Source of the DNA: Pelobacter sp. UBA6093
GTDB taxonomy: Bacteria > Desulfobacterota > Desulfuromonadia > Desulfuromonadales > Syntrophotaleaceae
Assembly: GCA_002435955.1 (NCBI GenBank)
Contig: DIWZ01000040.1
Span: 207,598-271,597 of the forward strand
DNA: 64,000 bases
Direction of reading: 5' to 3'
Shown: positions 42,659 through 51,744 of the stretch, piece after piece
Layout: every line of letters starts with the position of its first letter
Numbering within the stretch: position 1 is the first letter of the stretch
Made by a program: the position numbers and the translations under genes
The notes under the pieces: model-generated
The model's input: only the letters and a program-made list of their open reading frames with translations
Told to the model about the DNA's origin: nothing
Database searches by the model: none

Positions 42659-44092
42659 ATGTCCATACAACGTATTCTGGTAGCAGATGATGAAGAAAGT
42701 ATCCGCTGGGTACTGCGCAAGGCATTAACCAAACAAGGCTTCACCGTCGATCTGGCCACAGACGGGGGTGACGCCAAAGCCATGTTCAAGCGTCGCCACT
42801 ACGATATGGCGATCCTCGATATCAAAATGCCCGATGTGTCCGGGCTGGAACTGCTACGCTACTTTCAGGAACAGCGGCCTGAAATGCTCGTCATTATCAT
42901 CACGGCCGAATCGTCCATGAAAAATGCAGTGGAAGCCATGAAGCTCGGCGCCTACGATTACCTGACAAAACCATTCGACCTCGATGCCCTGGAGGCGATC
43001 ATCGTCAAAGCGCAGAAGGCAGCGGTTGCCGCCGAAGAGGTCCATCGCCTCAAAACCGAATTGAAGGAACAGTATCCTTTGGACCGGGCCATCATTGGCA
43101 AAAGCAAGCCGATGCAGGAAATCTACAAAATTCTTGGTCGGGTGGCACCAACCGACGTCACGGTACTCATAACCGGCGAAAGCGGTACCGGCAAGGAACT
43201 GGTTGCGCGGGCCATCCACTATAACAGTCCGAGGGTCGGCAAGGACTTCCTGGCCTTGAACTGTGCGGCAATCCCCAGCGAATTGCTGGAAAGCGAGCTT
43301 TTCGGACACGAAAAAGGCTCTTTCACCGGGGCCACGGATCGCAAAATCGGTAAATTCGAACAGGCCAGCGGCGGTACGCTGTTCCTTGACGAGATCGGCG
43401 ACATGCCATTGGAGTTGCAGGCCAAACTGTTGCGGGTACTGCAGGAACGCGAAATTACCCGCACCGGCGGCAGCACCACCATCTCTGTCGATGTTCGCAT
43501 CGTCGCGGCCACCAACCAGAATCTTCGTGAAAAAGTCGCGGCCCGAGAGTTTCGTGAAGATCTGTTCTACCGGCTCAATGTTGTACCGATTGCCATTCCG
43601 CCGCTGCGGGAGCGTCGCGACGACATCCCCCTGCTGGTCGAATATTTTCTTGACTCTGCCCGCAAAGACCTTAATGTGGGCATTCAGGGGTGCACCAAGG
43701 AAGCCATGGCGCATCTTAAGCGTCACGATTGGCCAGGCAATGTTCGCGAGCTGGAAAACACCCTGAAACGGGCAGCGTTGCTATCGTCGGATCAGTTATT
43801 GACACCCGGTGATTTTCCGGGCCTGGCTCCCGAACCGACTCGCAAGGAGACGGACGAATCACTTGAAGCCCTGATTTCAAATAAACTGCTGGCAACCTTT
43901 GCGCCGATGGATGTCAACGAACTGAACAATCTTTACCAGATGGTCCTGCACCAGATGGAACGGCCGCTGATTTCCATCATCCTCGACAAAACCCGCGGCA
44001 ACCAGGTGCGCGCAGCAGAGATCCTCGGCATCAACCGCAACACCCTGCGCAAAAAGATTCAATTGCTGGATATCGATTTAAAAGAATTGTAA
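42659..44092 (+). CDS. ntrC: Sigma-54-dependent response regulator of the NtrC type
   Basis: A 477-residue regulator. Receiver (1-120) with D54, AAA+ domain with GESGTGKE (173-180), and a C-terminal Fis-type helix-turn-helix (NQVRAAEILGINRNTLRKKI). The sigma-54 contact loop is GSFTGA instead of the more common GAFTGA. It activates sigma-54 promoters after phosphorylation by the upstream kinase; nitrogen assimilation is the likely target. It ends at a strong terminator. Confidence 0.93.
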   Translation: MSIQRILVADDEESIRWVLRKALTKQGFTVDLATDGGDAKAMFKRRHYDMAILDIKMPDVSGLELLRYFQEQRPEMLVIIITAESSMKNAVEAMKLGAYDYLTKPFDLDALEAIIVKAQKAAVAAEEVHRLKTELKEQYPLDRAIIGKSKPMQEIYKILGRVAPTDVTVLITGESGTGKELVARAIHYNSPRVGKDFLALNCAAIPSELLESELFGHEKGSFTGATDRKIGKFEQASGGTLFLDEIGDMPLELQAKLLRVLQEREITRTGGSTTISVDVRIVAATNQNLREKVAAREFREDLFYRLNVVPIAIPPLRERRDDIPLLVEYFLDSARKDLNVGIQGCTKEAMAHLKRHDWPGNVRELENTLKRAALLSSDQLLTPGDFPGLAPEPTRKETDESLEALISNKLLATFAPMDVNELNNLYQMVLHQMERPLISIILDKTRGNQVRAAEILGINRNTLRKKIQLLDIDLKEL

Positions 44093-44132
44093 GGCGCCTG
44101 CCCGGCAGAACAGGGCCTCCCTCTCAGCAACG

Positions 44133-44172
44133 ACAAAAGGCTCCGGACATAAATTCCGGAGCCTTTTGTTTT
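44133..44172. terminator. Bidirectional terminator between ntrC and dnaB
   Basis: ACAAAAGGCTCCGGA (44133-44147) and TCCGGAGCCTTTTGT (44155-44169) are perfect complements with a 7-base loop, followed by TTTT. It serves convergent ntrC and dnaB. Confidence 0.92.
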
Positions 44173-44187
44173 AAATAGTGAAGACCG

Positions 44188-45558
44188 TCAGTAAGGATCT
44201 TCGCGGCGCGTCTGGTTTTCGAAGCGGGTGAACTGACCGAGAAAAGTCAGATGCACAGTGCCGATTGCTCCGTTTCGCTGTTTGCCGATAATGATTTCGG
44301 CATCTTTTTCATGTCCCTTTTCGCAAGTACGCTCCTTACTGCGGCAATCTTCACAGTAAACGGCCTCACGATAGATGAACATGATAACGTCGGCATCCTG
44401 TTCGATGGCACCGGATTCACGCAAGTCCGCCATGATGGGGCGTTTGTCGGTTCGATTCTCCAATGATCGGTTCAACTGGGAGAGAGCCACCACCGGCACA
44501 TTTATCTCTTTGGCGAGTGCTTTGAGAGATCGGGAAATTTCAGAAATTTCCTGCTGTCGACTCTCAGGATTATGGCCCTGCATAAGTTGCAGGTAGTCGA
44601 CCACGACCATGCCCAGGTTATGCTCGGCTTTGAGACGGCGCGCCTTGGCACGCAATTCCATAACCGTGATGGCGGGCGTGTCGTCGATAAAGATCGGTGC
44701 TTCCGACAGTTTACTTGCACCGTCGATAAGCTTGGGCCAGTCCGACTCGACCAGATTACCGGTCCGCAGGCGACTGGCATCAACCCGGGCCAGGGAGCAT
44801 AGCAAGCGTTGTACCAACGACTCCTTGCTCATCTCAAGGGAAAAAATAACTGTAGTGACTGGCTTGGAGGAATGAACCGCGGCATTTTCGATCAGGTTCA
44901 ACACGAACGCCGTCTTACCCATGGAAGGACGACCTGCCACGATAATAAGGTCGGAAGGCTGCAGGCCAGCGGTCATTTCATCCAGCACCTTATAACCGGT
45001 GGTGACGCCGGTGACAAGTTCTTTGCGGTGGTATAAATCCTCTATGATCTGAATGGTATCCTTCATGATCTCTCGAGTAGAGAAATATGAGGGCCGATTT
45101 TTCATACCACTGATTTCAAATATGGACTTTTCGGACCAGTCCAGAAGGGATTCAACATCGCCGCCTTCATAACCCCTGGTCGCAATCTCGGTCGCCACCG
45201 AGATCAGGTGCCGGGCTAACGCCTTCTCCTTGACCATCCGGCAATAGTAAACGATATTGGCAGCCGTAGGAACATAGTCGACAAGCGTGCTGAGATAACT
45301 GGTGCCGCCCACGGCATCCAGTTCCCCTTTTTTCTGAAGTGCGGCGGTAAGTGTAACCAGGTCGGCAGGTTCGCCGATATCGGATAGGTGCAAAAGTGCG
45401 GCAAAGATCTTCCTGTGACTTTCTCGATAAAAGTCGTCCGGACGCAGGACCCCCACCGCCTTATTGAGGGCGTCATTTTCAAGCAGAATGCCCCCCAGTA
45501 CGGACATTTCGCCTTCCAGAGACTGGGGAGGTAGTTTAGTCACCGGAATATTGTTCAT
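44188..45558 (-). CDS. dnaB: Replicative DNA helicase DnaB
   Basis: A 456-residue hexameric helicase. The N-terminal collar starts at PPQSLEGEMSVLGGIL; the RecA-like domain has Walker A AGRPSMGKTAFVLN, Walker B VVVDYLQLMQ and the arginine-finger region DLRESGAIEQDADVI. Between core strands lies a cysteine-rich loop YCEDCRSKERTCEKGH, which could hold a metal; similar loops occur in relatives of this group. No strong SD was seen. The rplI-dnaB order is common. A GC hairpin separates the two. Confidence 0.96.
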   Translation of the reverse strand: MNNIPVTKLPPQSLEGEMSVLGGILLENDALNKAVGVLRPDDFYRESHRKIFAALLHLSDIGEPADLVTLTAALQKKGELDAVGGTSYLSTLVDYVPTAANIVYYCRMVKEKALARHLISVATEIATRGYEGGDVESLLDWSEKSIFEISGMKNRPSYFSTREIMKDTIQIIEDLYHRKELVTGVTTGYKVLDEMTAGLQPSDLIIVAGRPSMGKTAFVLNLIENAAVHSSKPVTTVIFSLEMSKESLVQRLLCSLARVDASRLRTGNLVESDWPKLIDGASKLSEAPIFIDDTPAITVMELRAKARRLKAEHNLGMVVVDYLQLMQGHNPESRQQEISEISRSLKALAKEINVPVVALSQLNRSLENRTDKRPIMADLRESGAIEQDADVIMFIYREAVYCEDCRSKERTCEKGHEKDAEIIIGKQRNGAIGTVHLTFLGQFTRFENQTRREDPY

Positions 45559-45583
45559 GGATACATCAGAAGGGTTATGAAAC

Positions 45584-45615
45584 CGCCGGCACCGGAGACT
45601 GCCCCGGTGCCGGCG
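45584..45615 (-). terminator. Strong GC hairpin between rplI and dnaB
   Basis: CGCCGGCACCGG and CCGGTGCCGGCG form a 12-bp perfect stem with an 8-base loop. It is not followed by a T-run on the minus strand, so it may attenuate, process or stabilise the transcript instead of ending it fully. Confidence 0.5.
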
Positions 45616-45621
45616 TAATGT

Positions 45622-46068
45622 TTAATCAAGGGCAGTTACCGAAACCTTCACGGTGGCAACAATGCCGGCCGGCAATTTAACCGCTACTTCATAATCGCCC
45701 AGGACTTTGATAGGCTCGTCCAGCTGAATTTTCTTGCGATCCATCTCGATCCCGGCATCGGCCAGTTTCGATTGGATTTCCATGCTGGTTACGGACCCGA
45801 ACAACTTGCCGTCCTCGCCTGCACGCAGGGCAAAGACACATGCAACCTTTTCAATCTGGGCCTTGAGGACTTCAGATGACTGAAGTACCTTTTGGGCCTT
45901 GTACTCGAGCTGACGCTTTTGATGCTCAAGCTCTTTCAGATTGCGTGTATTTGCTTCAACGGCAAACTTTTTAGGAATAAGAAAGTTACGTGCATAACCG
46001 GGCTTAACCTTGACCAGCTCGCCGATTTGGCCCAGGCCATCCACGTTTTCCATCAAGATGATATCCAT
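45622..46068 (-). CDS. rplI: 50S ribosomal protein L9
   Basis: A 148-residue L9 with the conserved N-terminal domain (MENVDGLGQIGELVKVK, GYARNFLIPKKFA), the long central helix, and the C-terminal domain starting GKLFGSVTSMEI. ATG 46068 has GGAGG seven bases upstream; the open frame runs another 83 codons upstream without L9-like sequence. It belongs to the rpsF-rpsR-DUF2232-rplI-dnaB cluster. Confidence 0.97.
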   Translation of the reverse strand: MDIILMENVDGLGQIGELVKVKPGYARNFLIPKKFAVEANTRNLKELEHQKRQLEYKAQKVLQSSEVLKAQIEKVACVFALRAGEDGKLFGSVTSMEIQSKLADAGIEMDRKKIQLDEPIKVLGDYEVAVKLPAGIVATVKVSVTALD

Positions 46069-46088
46069 TGAGTTCCTCCAAAAAGGAT

Positions 46089-47039
46089 CTAATCCTTGTG
46101 GTTTCTGGGTTTGCGAAAATCGATCCAGAGATCGAAAATTCCGACCCCGGTAGCAAGCACCCGTAAAGGGAAGCTCGCAACAACCAGAAAATAACCGAGC
46201 ACCCTGAAAACTGGGGGCACGCCTTTCACATTTAAAAAGTAGCTCAATATTGCCAGTCCCTGGAGAAAGTAAATAGCGAGTACAACCACCACCACATTCA
46301 TCGCAAGTCGCTGCCACGCTCCATTTAGAAAAAGCACAGCAGCACCACTGACAATAAGGATCCAGACAATATGTTCAGCCACCTTCCACGCATGAAAGGG
46401 ACTTTGAGATGGCAACAACTGTCCTGCCTTGCGGTTGAGAAACAGAACCATCACCAGCAACATGCCGGCTACGGTGAGGATAGACATGGCAGGATAAAGT
46501 TCAACAAGCTTGTTGCCTAAATCCTGAATCATCCTCTCGGTCTGTTGCGCCACATCCGCCGGCAGATTGGCGGAATTAAGAGCCAAAATAGCCCTGTCGA
46601 CCTCCGTGCGTGCCCAGCTGTCTGCAAATGCGAGGGGCGACTGTCCCTGCTGCAAAGAAAAAGCGCTGAGAGCAAAAATGCCGCCACCTACGCTTAAGCC
46701 GGTTCCCGTCAGAACCGCAGCACCCCAGTTCCAGCCCTTCATCAGCAAATGGGGGACAATTACTGAACCCAGGCCAAACTGAACAAGGTACGCTACGGCC
46801 AAAGGCCAACTTCCTGCCGCGCCCAGCAACAATCCACTGGCGAACAGAGCGGCCATCGCCGCGCGATACCCCTGCCGCAGGACCAAAATAGCAACTGGCC
46901 ATGGCACCAGGAACGCCAATCCGCTACCGGCTATTACCAGAAAACTGCTCTGCTCCTGCGAAATGAGCCTAAGTACCAGCAACTGCAGTCCAGCGGTCGC
47001 AACCACTGCACCGAGCACGGAGAGGAGCTTTTGCGCCAT
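46089..47039 (-). CDS. DUF2232 (YybS-like) membrane protein
   Basis: A 316-residue protein with about eight membrane segments. Position between rpsR and rplI, and the C-terminal segments (VVVVVLAIYFLQGLAILSYF, then PVFRVLGYFLVVAS) are typical of the DUF2232/YybS family, whose function is unknown. ATG 47039 lacks a clear SD and may be translated by coupling to rpsR, which ends 24 bases upstream. Confidence 0.85.
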   Translation of the reverse strand: MAQKLLSVLGAVVATAGLQLLVLRLISQEQSSFLVIAGSGLAFLVPWPVAILVLRQGYRAAMAALFASGLLLGAAGSWPLAVAYLVQFGLGSVIVPHLLMKGWNWGAAVLTGTGLSVGGGIFALSAFSLQQGQSPLAFADSWARTEVDRAILALNSANLPADVAQQTERMIQDLGNKLVELYPAMSILTVAGMLLVMVLFLNRKAGQLLPSQSPFHAWKVAEHIVWILIVSGAAVLFLNGAWQRLAMNVVVVVLAIYFLQGLAILSYFLNVKGVPPVFRVLGYFLVVASFPLRVLATGVGIFDLWIDFRKPRNHKD

Positions 47040-47062
47040 ACTCAAAGTAAGGTTCCCCGGCG

Positions 47063-47341
47063 CTAGTCGACGGAATGCCCAGCCATAAAGGGCAGCAGAG
47101 CGATATTTCTGGCCCGTTTGATCGCTTCGCATACTTTGCGCTGATGTTCGGCACAATTTCCGGAAATGCGACGAGGTACGATCTTACCGCGCTCGGATAC
47201 AAAATACCGCAGATTCCGCAGTTCTTTATAATCAATTTTCAAGGTACTGTCGGCACAGAACCGGCAGCCTTTACGCCGGGAAAAGCGGCGACGTACAGGA
47301 GAGCGTTTTGCATTGGCTCCGGCAGGTTTTTTATCATACAT
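47063..47341 (-). CDS. rpsR: 30S ribosomal protein S18
   Basis: A 92-residue S18 with the conserved core DYKELRNLRYFVSERGKI and the RNA-binding end RRISGNCAEHQRKVCEAIKRAR. Cys residues in GCRFC, CAEH and VC suggest the zinc-binding form. GGAGG lies 9 bases before the ATG. The protein pairs with S6 on 16S rRNA; rpsF is just upstream. Confidence 0.96.
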   Translation of the reverse strand: MYDKKPAGANAKRSPVRRRFSRRKGCRFCADSTLKIDYKELRNLRYFVSERGKIVPRRISGNCAEHQRKVCEAIKRARNIALLPFMAGHSVD

Positions 47342-47394
47342 GCTTATATTCCTCCTTATGTGCGGTGCGATGCTGACATCGCCCGGATCCGAAT

Positions 47395-47748
47395 TTATTC
47401 TTCTTCGTCGAGATTTTCGTCGCTTTCTTCGATAACCTTGGAAGCAACATCTTCCACAAAGCCCTTTTCCAACGATACCGTCTGGAATTTAATGATAGCT
47501 TCATCGAGACGCAGTCGACGCTCAAATTCGTTAATAATGCTCGGATCGCCTTCAAACACGGTCAGCACATAGCTTCCCCGGCCTTGTTTTTTGACCGGGT
47601 ATGCAAGCTTGCGCACGCCCCATTCGTCGACCTTCAGGAGATTGGCATTGAGATCGGTAAGTACACCCTTGAATTTCTCCACAACGGCGTTGTACTCATC
47701 CCCGACCTTGTCCGGATGGACGATCATGATGTTTTCGTAAGTACGCAT
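47395..47748 (-). CDS. rpsF: 30S ribosomal protein S6
   Basis: A 117-residue S6. It shows MRTYENIMIVHPD, VDEWGVRKLAYPVKKQGRGSY and an acidic tail (ESDENLDEEE) like that modified by RimK in some bacteria. ATG 47748 has AGGAGA upstream; the open frame extends 15 codons more. It is first in the operon with rpsR, the DUF2232 gene and rplI. Confidence 0.96.
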   Translation of the reverse strand: MRTYENIMIVHPDKVGDEYNAVVEKFKGVLTDLNANLLKVDEWGVRKLAYPVKKQGRGSYVLTVFEGDPSIINEFERRLRLDEAIIKFQTVSLEKGFVEDVASKVIEESDENLDEEE

Positions 47749-47828
47749 GTAACTCTCCTCTCGAGTGTTTAACCCCGGCAAAGTCCGGAGCAAGGAGTAG
47801 GCACCTGGGTGCCCGCCTAAAAACAGAA
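47749..47828 (-). promoter_or_regulatory. rpsF leader, possible S6:S18 autoregulatory RNA
   Basis: The ~80-base leader has a GGCACC/GGTGCC hairpin and a second stem built on CTCCGGA and GCCGGGG. Bacterial rpsF leaders often bind the S6:S18 dimer through a CCG-containing stem. Here the match is by position and a CCG only. Confidence 0.3.
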
Positions 47829-47834
47829 CTTAGT

Positions 47835-47863
47835 TTAATACCACATGGGACAACGCAATTCAA
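47835..47863 (-). promoter_or_regulatory. Predicted sigma-70 promoter of the rpsF operon
   Basis: On the minus strand TTGAAT (47863-47858), a 17-base spacer and TATTAA (47840-47835) form a good promoter ahead of rpsF. Confidence 0.65.
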
Positions 47864-47905
47864 CGTTTTTCAGATAAGCTGATCAGAATACGCCCGCCGA
47901 TATTG

Positions 47906-49000
47906 TTAAACATTGAATCTGAAGTGCATGATATCACCATCCTGCACAACATAATCCTTGCCCTCAAGCCGCAGTAACCCCTTTTCTTTGGCGCCGGCCT
48001 CGCCGCGGCAGGCAATGAAATCCTGGTAGGCAATGACTTCGGCGCGTATAAATCCTTTTTCGAAATCGCTGTGAATGACACCGGCTGCCTGGGGTGCACG
48101 ATCCCCTCGATGCACGGTCCACGCACGCACCTCTTTGACTCCGGCAGTAAAATAGGTAATCAACCCCAGCAGTTGATAACCGGCCCGAATCATCTGGTCG
48201 AGTCCGGAACTGTCCAGTCCGAGTTCTTCGAGAAATTCCTGCTTTTCTTCACCATCGAGTTCGGCGATTTCCGCTTCGATCTTGCCGCAGATGGCCACAG
48301 CCTCGGCGCCCTCCAAGGCGGCGAATTCCCGCACGCGGGCAACGTGCGGATGCTCACCCTTGAGATCATCTTCGGCCACATTGGCGACATACAAAACAGG
48401 CTTGGCGGTAATCAGATGCAGATCATAAATCAATCGGCGTTCCTCATCGTTCAAACCCGCTGAACGGGCAGGCTTGCCTGCGTCGAGGATGTCGCGAACC
48501 CTCAGCAGGACTTCCTGCTGAGCCTTAAGTTCTTTATCGCCGCTTTTGGCCTGCTTTTGCAAACGCAGCAAGCGCTTGTCGACGGTATCGAGATCAGCAA
48601 GATTGAGTTCTGTCTGAATAATCTCAATATCCCGCAAAGGATCGACAGACCCATCGACATGGACGACGTTATCATCATCGAAACAGCGTACGATATTGGC
48701 AATGGCATCAACCTGACGGATATGGCCGAGGAATTGATTACCGAGCCCCTCTCCCCGACTGGCCCCACGCACGAGCCCGGCAATGTCGACAAACTCAATG
48801 GTGGTCGGAAGCACCCTCTGTGGCTGTACGATTTCCGCCAGGGCATCAAGACGCGCATCCGGCACGGTAACCACGCCGACATTGGGTTCTATTGTACAAA
48901 AAGGATAATTTGCCGACTCGGCTCCAGCCGAGGTGATGGCGTTAAAAATTGTCGATTTTCCTACGTTGGGCAACCCAACGATACCGCACTTGAATCCCAT
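47906..49000 (-). CDS. ychF: Ribosome-binding ATPase YchF (Obg family)
   Basis: A 364-residue protein. P-loop GLPNVGKSTIFN, DIAGLVRGASRGEGLGNQFL, and the NxxE-type base motif (VLYVANVAEDD) that makes it prefer ATP over GTP. The C-terminal TGS-like domain has FTAGVKEVRAWTVHRGDRAPQAAGVIH. It binds ribosomes and takes part in stress responses. AGGA is upstream of the ATG. Confidence 0.96.
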   Translation of the reverse strand: MGFKCGIVGLPNVGKSTIFNAITSAGAESANYPFCTIEPNVGVVTVPDARLDALAEIVQPQRVLPTTIEFVDIAGLVRGASRGEGLGNQFLGHIRQVDAIANIVRCFDDDNVVHVDGSVDPLRDIEIIQTELNLADLDTVDKRLLRLQKQAKSGDKELKAQQEVLLRVRDILDAGKPARSAGLNDEERRLIYDLHLITAKPVLYVANVAEDDLKGEHPHVARVREFAALEGAEAVAICGKIEAEIAELDGEEKQEFLEELGLDSSGLDQMIRAGYQLLGLITYFTAGVKEVRAWTVHRGDRAPQAAGVIHSDFEKGFIRAEVIAYQDFIACRGEAGAKEKGLLRLEGKDYVVQDGDIMHFRFNV

Positions 49001-49021
49001 GAAGATATCCTGCTTAAATAG

Positions 49022-49050
49022 CGATAGCCGGGATCAGCTCCCGGCTATCG
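49022..49050 (-). terminator. Perfect hairpin after the pyrophosphatase gene
   Basis: CGATAGCCGGGA and TCCCGGCTATCG pair over 12 bp with a TCAGC loop, 32 bases past the hppA stop and just before ychF. The following bases (GCTATTTAAG) give only a weak U-run. Confidence 0.55.
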
Positions 49051-49081
49051 GTTTCAACGATATGGATCTTGTCCCTGCAGA

Positions 49082-51130
49082 TCAGACGAGCAGGGGAGCG
49101 ATGACCAGCGAAACGACACTCATCAGCTTGATGAGAATGTTCATGGCCGGACCGGAAGTATCCTTGAACGGGTCGCCGACGGTATCGCCGACAACGGCAG
49201 CCTTATGCGCGTCGCCACCCTTCTTCTCGCCGTCGAGTTCACCTTTTTCAATGAACTTCTTGGCGTTGTCCCAAGCGCCGCCGGCGTTGGACATAAACAG
49301 GGCCAACAGCACACCAGTCAGAGTGGCGCCGGCGAGCATTCCGCCAAGGGCCTGCTTGCCGAGGAGCATCCCGACCAGAACCGGGGCGACAACTGCAACC
49401 ACGCCAGGCAGAATCATCTCCCGCAAAGCGGCGCGGGCCGAGATGTCTACGCATTTCTCCGGCTCGGGCTTGACGCCTGGCTTACCTTCCAGCAGACCGG
49501 GGATCTCGCGGAACTGCCGACGAATCTCATCGACCATCTTGCCGGCGGCCCGGCCGACGGAAGTCATGGTCAAGGCAGCGATGAAGAAGGGAATCGCGCC
49601 ACCGATCAGCAAGCCGATTACGGTAAGGGGCTCGATGAGATTGATAGCTTCCAGTTTGACGGCTGTGGCATAAGCAGAGAAAAGGGCCAGAGCAGTCAGG
49701 GCCGCCGAACCGATGGCAAAGCCTTTGCCGACAGCGGCGGTGGTATTGCCGATGGCGTCGAGACCGTCTGTGATCTTGCGAACCTCGGGGCCGAGGCCGG
49801 CCATCTCGGAAATACCGCCCGCGTTGTCGGCGATCGGGCCGTAGGCATCCACGGTCATGGTCACACCGACGGTGGCCAGCATGCCGACGGCGGCAATACC
49901 GATGCCATAGAGGCCGGCAAAGTGGTTGGCGACAAAGATGCCCACGCAGATAATAAGAATCGGTGCAACGCAGCTTTCAAACCCAACGGCCAAGCCATGG
50001 ATGATATTGGTTGCCGGTCCGGTCTTACTGGCATCGGCGATGCGGAACACCGGGGCCGAGGAAGTATAGTACTCGGTGATCAGGCCGATACCGATGCCGG
50101 CGAGGGAGCCGGCAAGAATGGCCCAGAAAACACCGTTGCTGATGTGCATCGCCCGGGTGATGAAAAAGGCAGCGACCAGAAACCCACCGGCGGCCACAAA
50201 GGTGGTATAACGCAGCGCAGCAGCGGGATCGATATTCTTCAGAAACTTCATGGAGCCGACGCCGAGCAGGGAGAAGATCAGGCCAACCATGGCCAGCACC
50301 AAAGGCAACAGCATGGCGTTCGCCTGGGTCAGCTTGAACAGATCAGAACCGATCTCGGCTGGAGCACCGGCCAAGGTGGTCATCAAACCCGCTCCTGCGG
50401 CAGCGGCAATGGCTACGGTGGCAATAATGGAACCGACGTAGGACTCGAAAATGTCGGCCCCCATACCGGCAGTATCGCCTACGCAGTCGCCGACGTTGTC
50501 GGCAATAACACCCGGGTTGCGGGGGTCGTCTTCGGGAATGCCAGCTTCCACCTTGCCGACCAGGTCCGAACCGACGTCGGCCGCCTTGGTGTAAATGCCG
50601 CCGCCGACACGGGCGAACAGGGCGATGGAAGAAGCACCCATGGCGAAGCCGTTGATATAGATGGAGGTCTGGGGGTCACCGCCGAAGATGATGTAGGCAA
50701 TGCCAACCCCGATCAAGCCCATCGAAGCAACCGACAACCCCATGACGGCGCCGCCGTTGAAAGAAATCGTCAGAGCTTTGCCCTGACCATGGGTACGGGC
50801 CGCCTCGGCTGTCCTGACGTTGGCATGGGTAGCCGCCTTCATACCGATGAGACCACAGAGCATCGAGCAGATCGCGCCGCCGAGAAATGCCAGTGCGGTA
50901 TTAAAACCGAGGCTGGGCGCCAGGCCAATCAGGAAAAAGACCACAACGATGAAGACCGCCAGCACCGAGTATTCGCGCTTCAGAAAGGCCATGGCGCCGG
51001 CTCGGATCGCATCGCCGATTTCCTTCATCCGCTCATTGCCAACAGGTTGCGCCTTGACGACGGTGTACATCAGGATGGCAATCAAAAACCCCACGGCCCC
51101 CAGGATCGGAGCATACATTTGCAGTTCCAT
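49082..51130 (-). CDS. hppA: Membrane-bound ion-pumping inorganic pyrophosphatase
   Basis: A 682-residue protein with about 16 membrane helices. It couples PPi hydrolysis to pumping of Na+ or H+. The active-site segments DVGSDLVGKVEAGIPEDDPR and NVGDCVGDTAGMGADIFES are intact. GNTTAAVGKGFAIGSAAL has Ala where K+-independent enzymes carry Lys, so this is the K+-dependent type; whether it moves Na+, H+ or both cannot be fixed here. GGAAGGG precedes the ATG. Such pumps help low-energy anaerobes recover energy from PPi made by ligases like that at 1434. Confidence 0.95.
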   Translation of the reverse strand: MELQMYAPILGAVGFLIAILMYTVVKAQPVGNERMKEIGDAIRAGAMAFLKREYSVLAVFIVVVFFLIGLAPSLGFNTALAFLGGAICSMLCGLIGMKAATHANVRTAEAARTHGQGKALTISFNGGAVMGLSVASMGLIGVGIAYIIFGGDPQTSIYINGFAMGASSIALFARVGGGIYTKAADVGSDLVGKVEAGIPEDDPRNPGVIADNVGDCVGDTAGMGADIFESYVGSIIATVAIAAAAGAGLMTTLAGAPAEIGSDLFKLTQANAMLLPLVLAMVGLIFSLLGVGSMKFLKNIDPAAALRYTTFVAAGGFLVAAFFITRAMHISNGVFWAILAGSLAGIGIGLITEYYTSSAPVFRIADASKTGPATNIIHGLAVGFESCVAPILIICVGIFVANHFAGLYGIGIAAVGMLATVGVTMTVDAYGPIADNAGGISEMAGLGPEVRKITDGLDAIGNTTAAVGKGFAIGSAALTALALFSAYATAVKLEAINLIEPLTVIGLLIGGAIPFFIAALTMTSVGRAAGKMVDEIRRQFREIPGLLEGKPGVKPEPEKCVDISARAALREMILPGVVAVVAPVLVGMLLGKQALGGMLAGATLTGVLLALFMSNAGGAWDNAKKFIEKGELDGEKKGGDAHKAAVVGDTVGDPFKDTSGPAMNILIKLMSVVSLVIAPLLV

Positions 51131-51150
51131 TTTAAACCCTTCCCTCTCTG

Positions 51151-51726
51151 TTAAATTAAAAATACCCGGTTATTGAATTCGTTCATGGCTTGCTGCGCGC
51201 CTTTTTGCAACAGCACCTCCAAGGCCCTGACCGAATTTTCCAGCACGCTGTCGAGTTGGGATTTTTCCGTAGAGGAAAATGGTCCGAGGACGTATTTGGC
51301 GACATCCATCGATCCGGCAGGTCTGCCGACACCAACCCTCAACCTTATGAAATCGCGAGACCCGAGCAGTTCCGCTATGCTTCGCAAACCGTTATGACCT
51401 CCGTGCCCACCGCCAACTTTAATACGCACGGAACCAAATGGTAAATCGATCTCGTCATGTACAACAACCAGATCCTCAACATCAATTCTTTTTGCCTTAC
51501 AGGCGGAAATCACCGAGATACCGCTGCGGTTCATGTAGGTCTGGGGCAAGAGCACCATAACCTCCTGCCCTTCGGCACGTCCCGTACCTACAATGGCCTG
51601 ATGAGCTTGCCGTTTAAGCGACAAACCCACCTTCTCAGCAAATTTCTGGGCAACCAGAACACCGATATTATGCCGTGTTGCGGCATATTCCGGTCCCGGG
51701 TTGCCCAAGCCGACAAGCAACTTCAA
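51151..51726 (-). CDS. pth: Peptidyl-tRNA hydrolase
   Basis: A 191-residue enzyme that frees tRNA from prematurely released peptidyl-tRNA. The core LVGLGNPGPEYAATRHNIG with the catalytic His, then PQTYMNRSG and VVHDEIDLPFG, and GGGHGGHNGLRSI are present. Translation begins at a TTG (51726) with GAGGG seven bases ahead. It lies 18 bases after rplY, as is usual for the prs-rplY-pth run. Confidence 0.96.
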   Translation of the reverse strand: MKLLVGLGNPGPEYAATRHNIGVLVAQKFAEKVGLSLKRQAHQAIVGTGRAEGQEVMVLLPQTYMNRSGISVISACKAKRIDVEDLVVVHDEIDLPFGSVRIKVGGGHGGHNGLRSIAELLGSRDFIRLRVGVGRPAGSMDVAKYVLGPFSSTEKSQLDSVLENSVRALEVLLQKGAQQAMNEFNNRVFLI

Positions 51727-51744
51727 AAAGGTTCCCTCGCCGCG

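Noticed and set aside
49205..51154. 649-codon plus-strand open frame opposite the pyrophosphatase gene
   Set aside because: It is a shadow of hppA: low-complexity His/Gly/Asp-rich translation, no family resemblance, while the minus strand encodes a complete pyrophosphatase.
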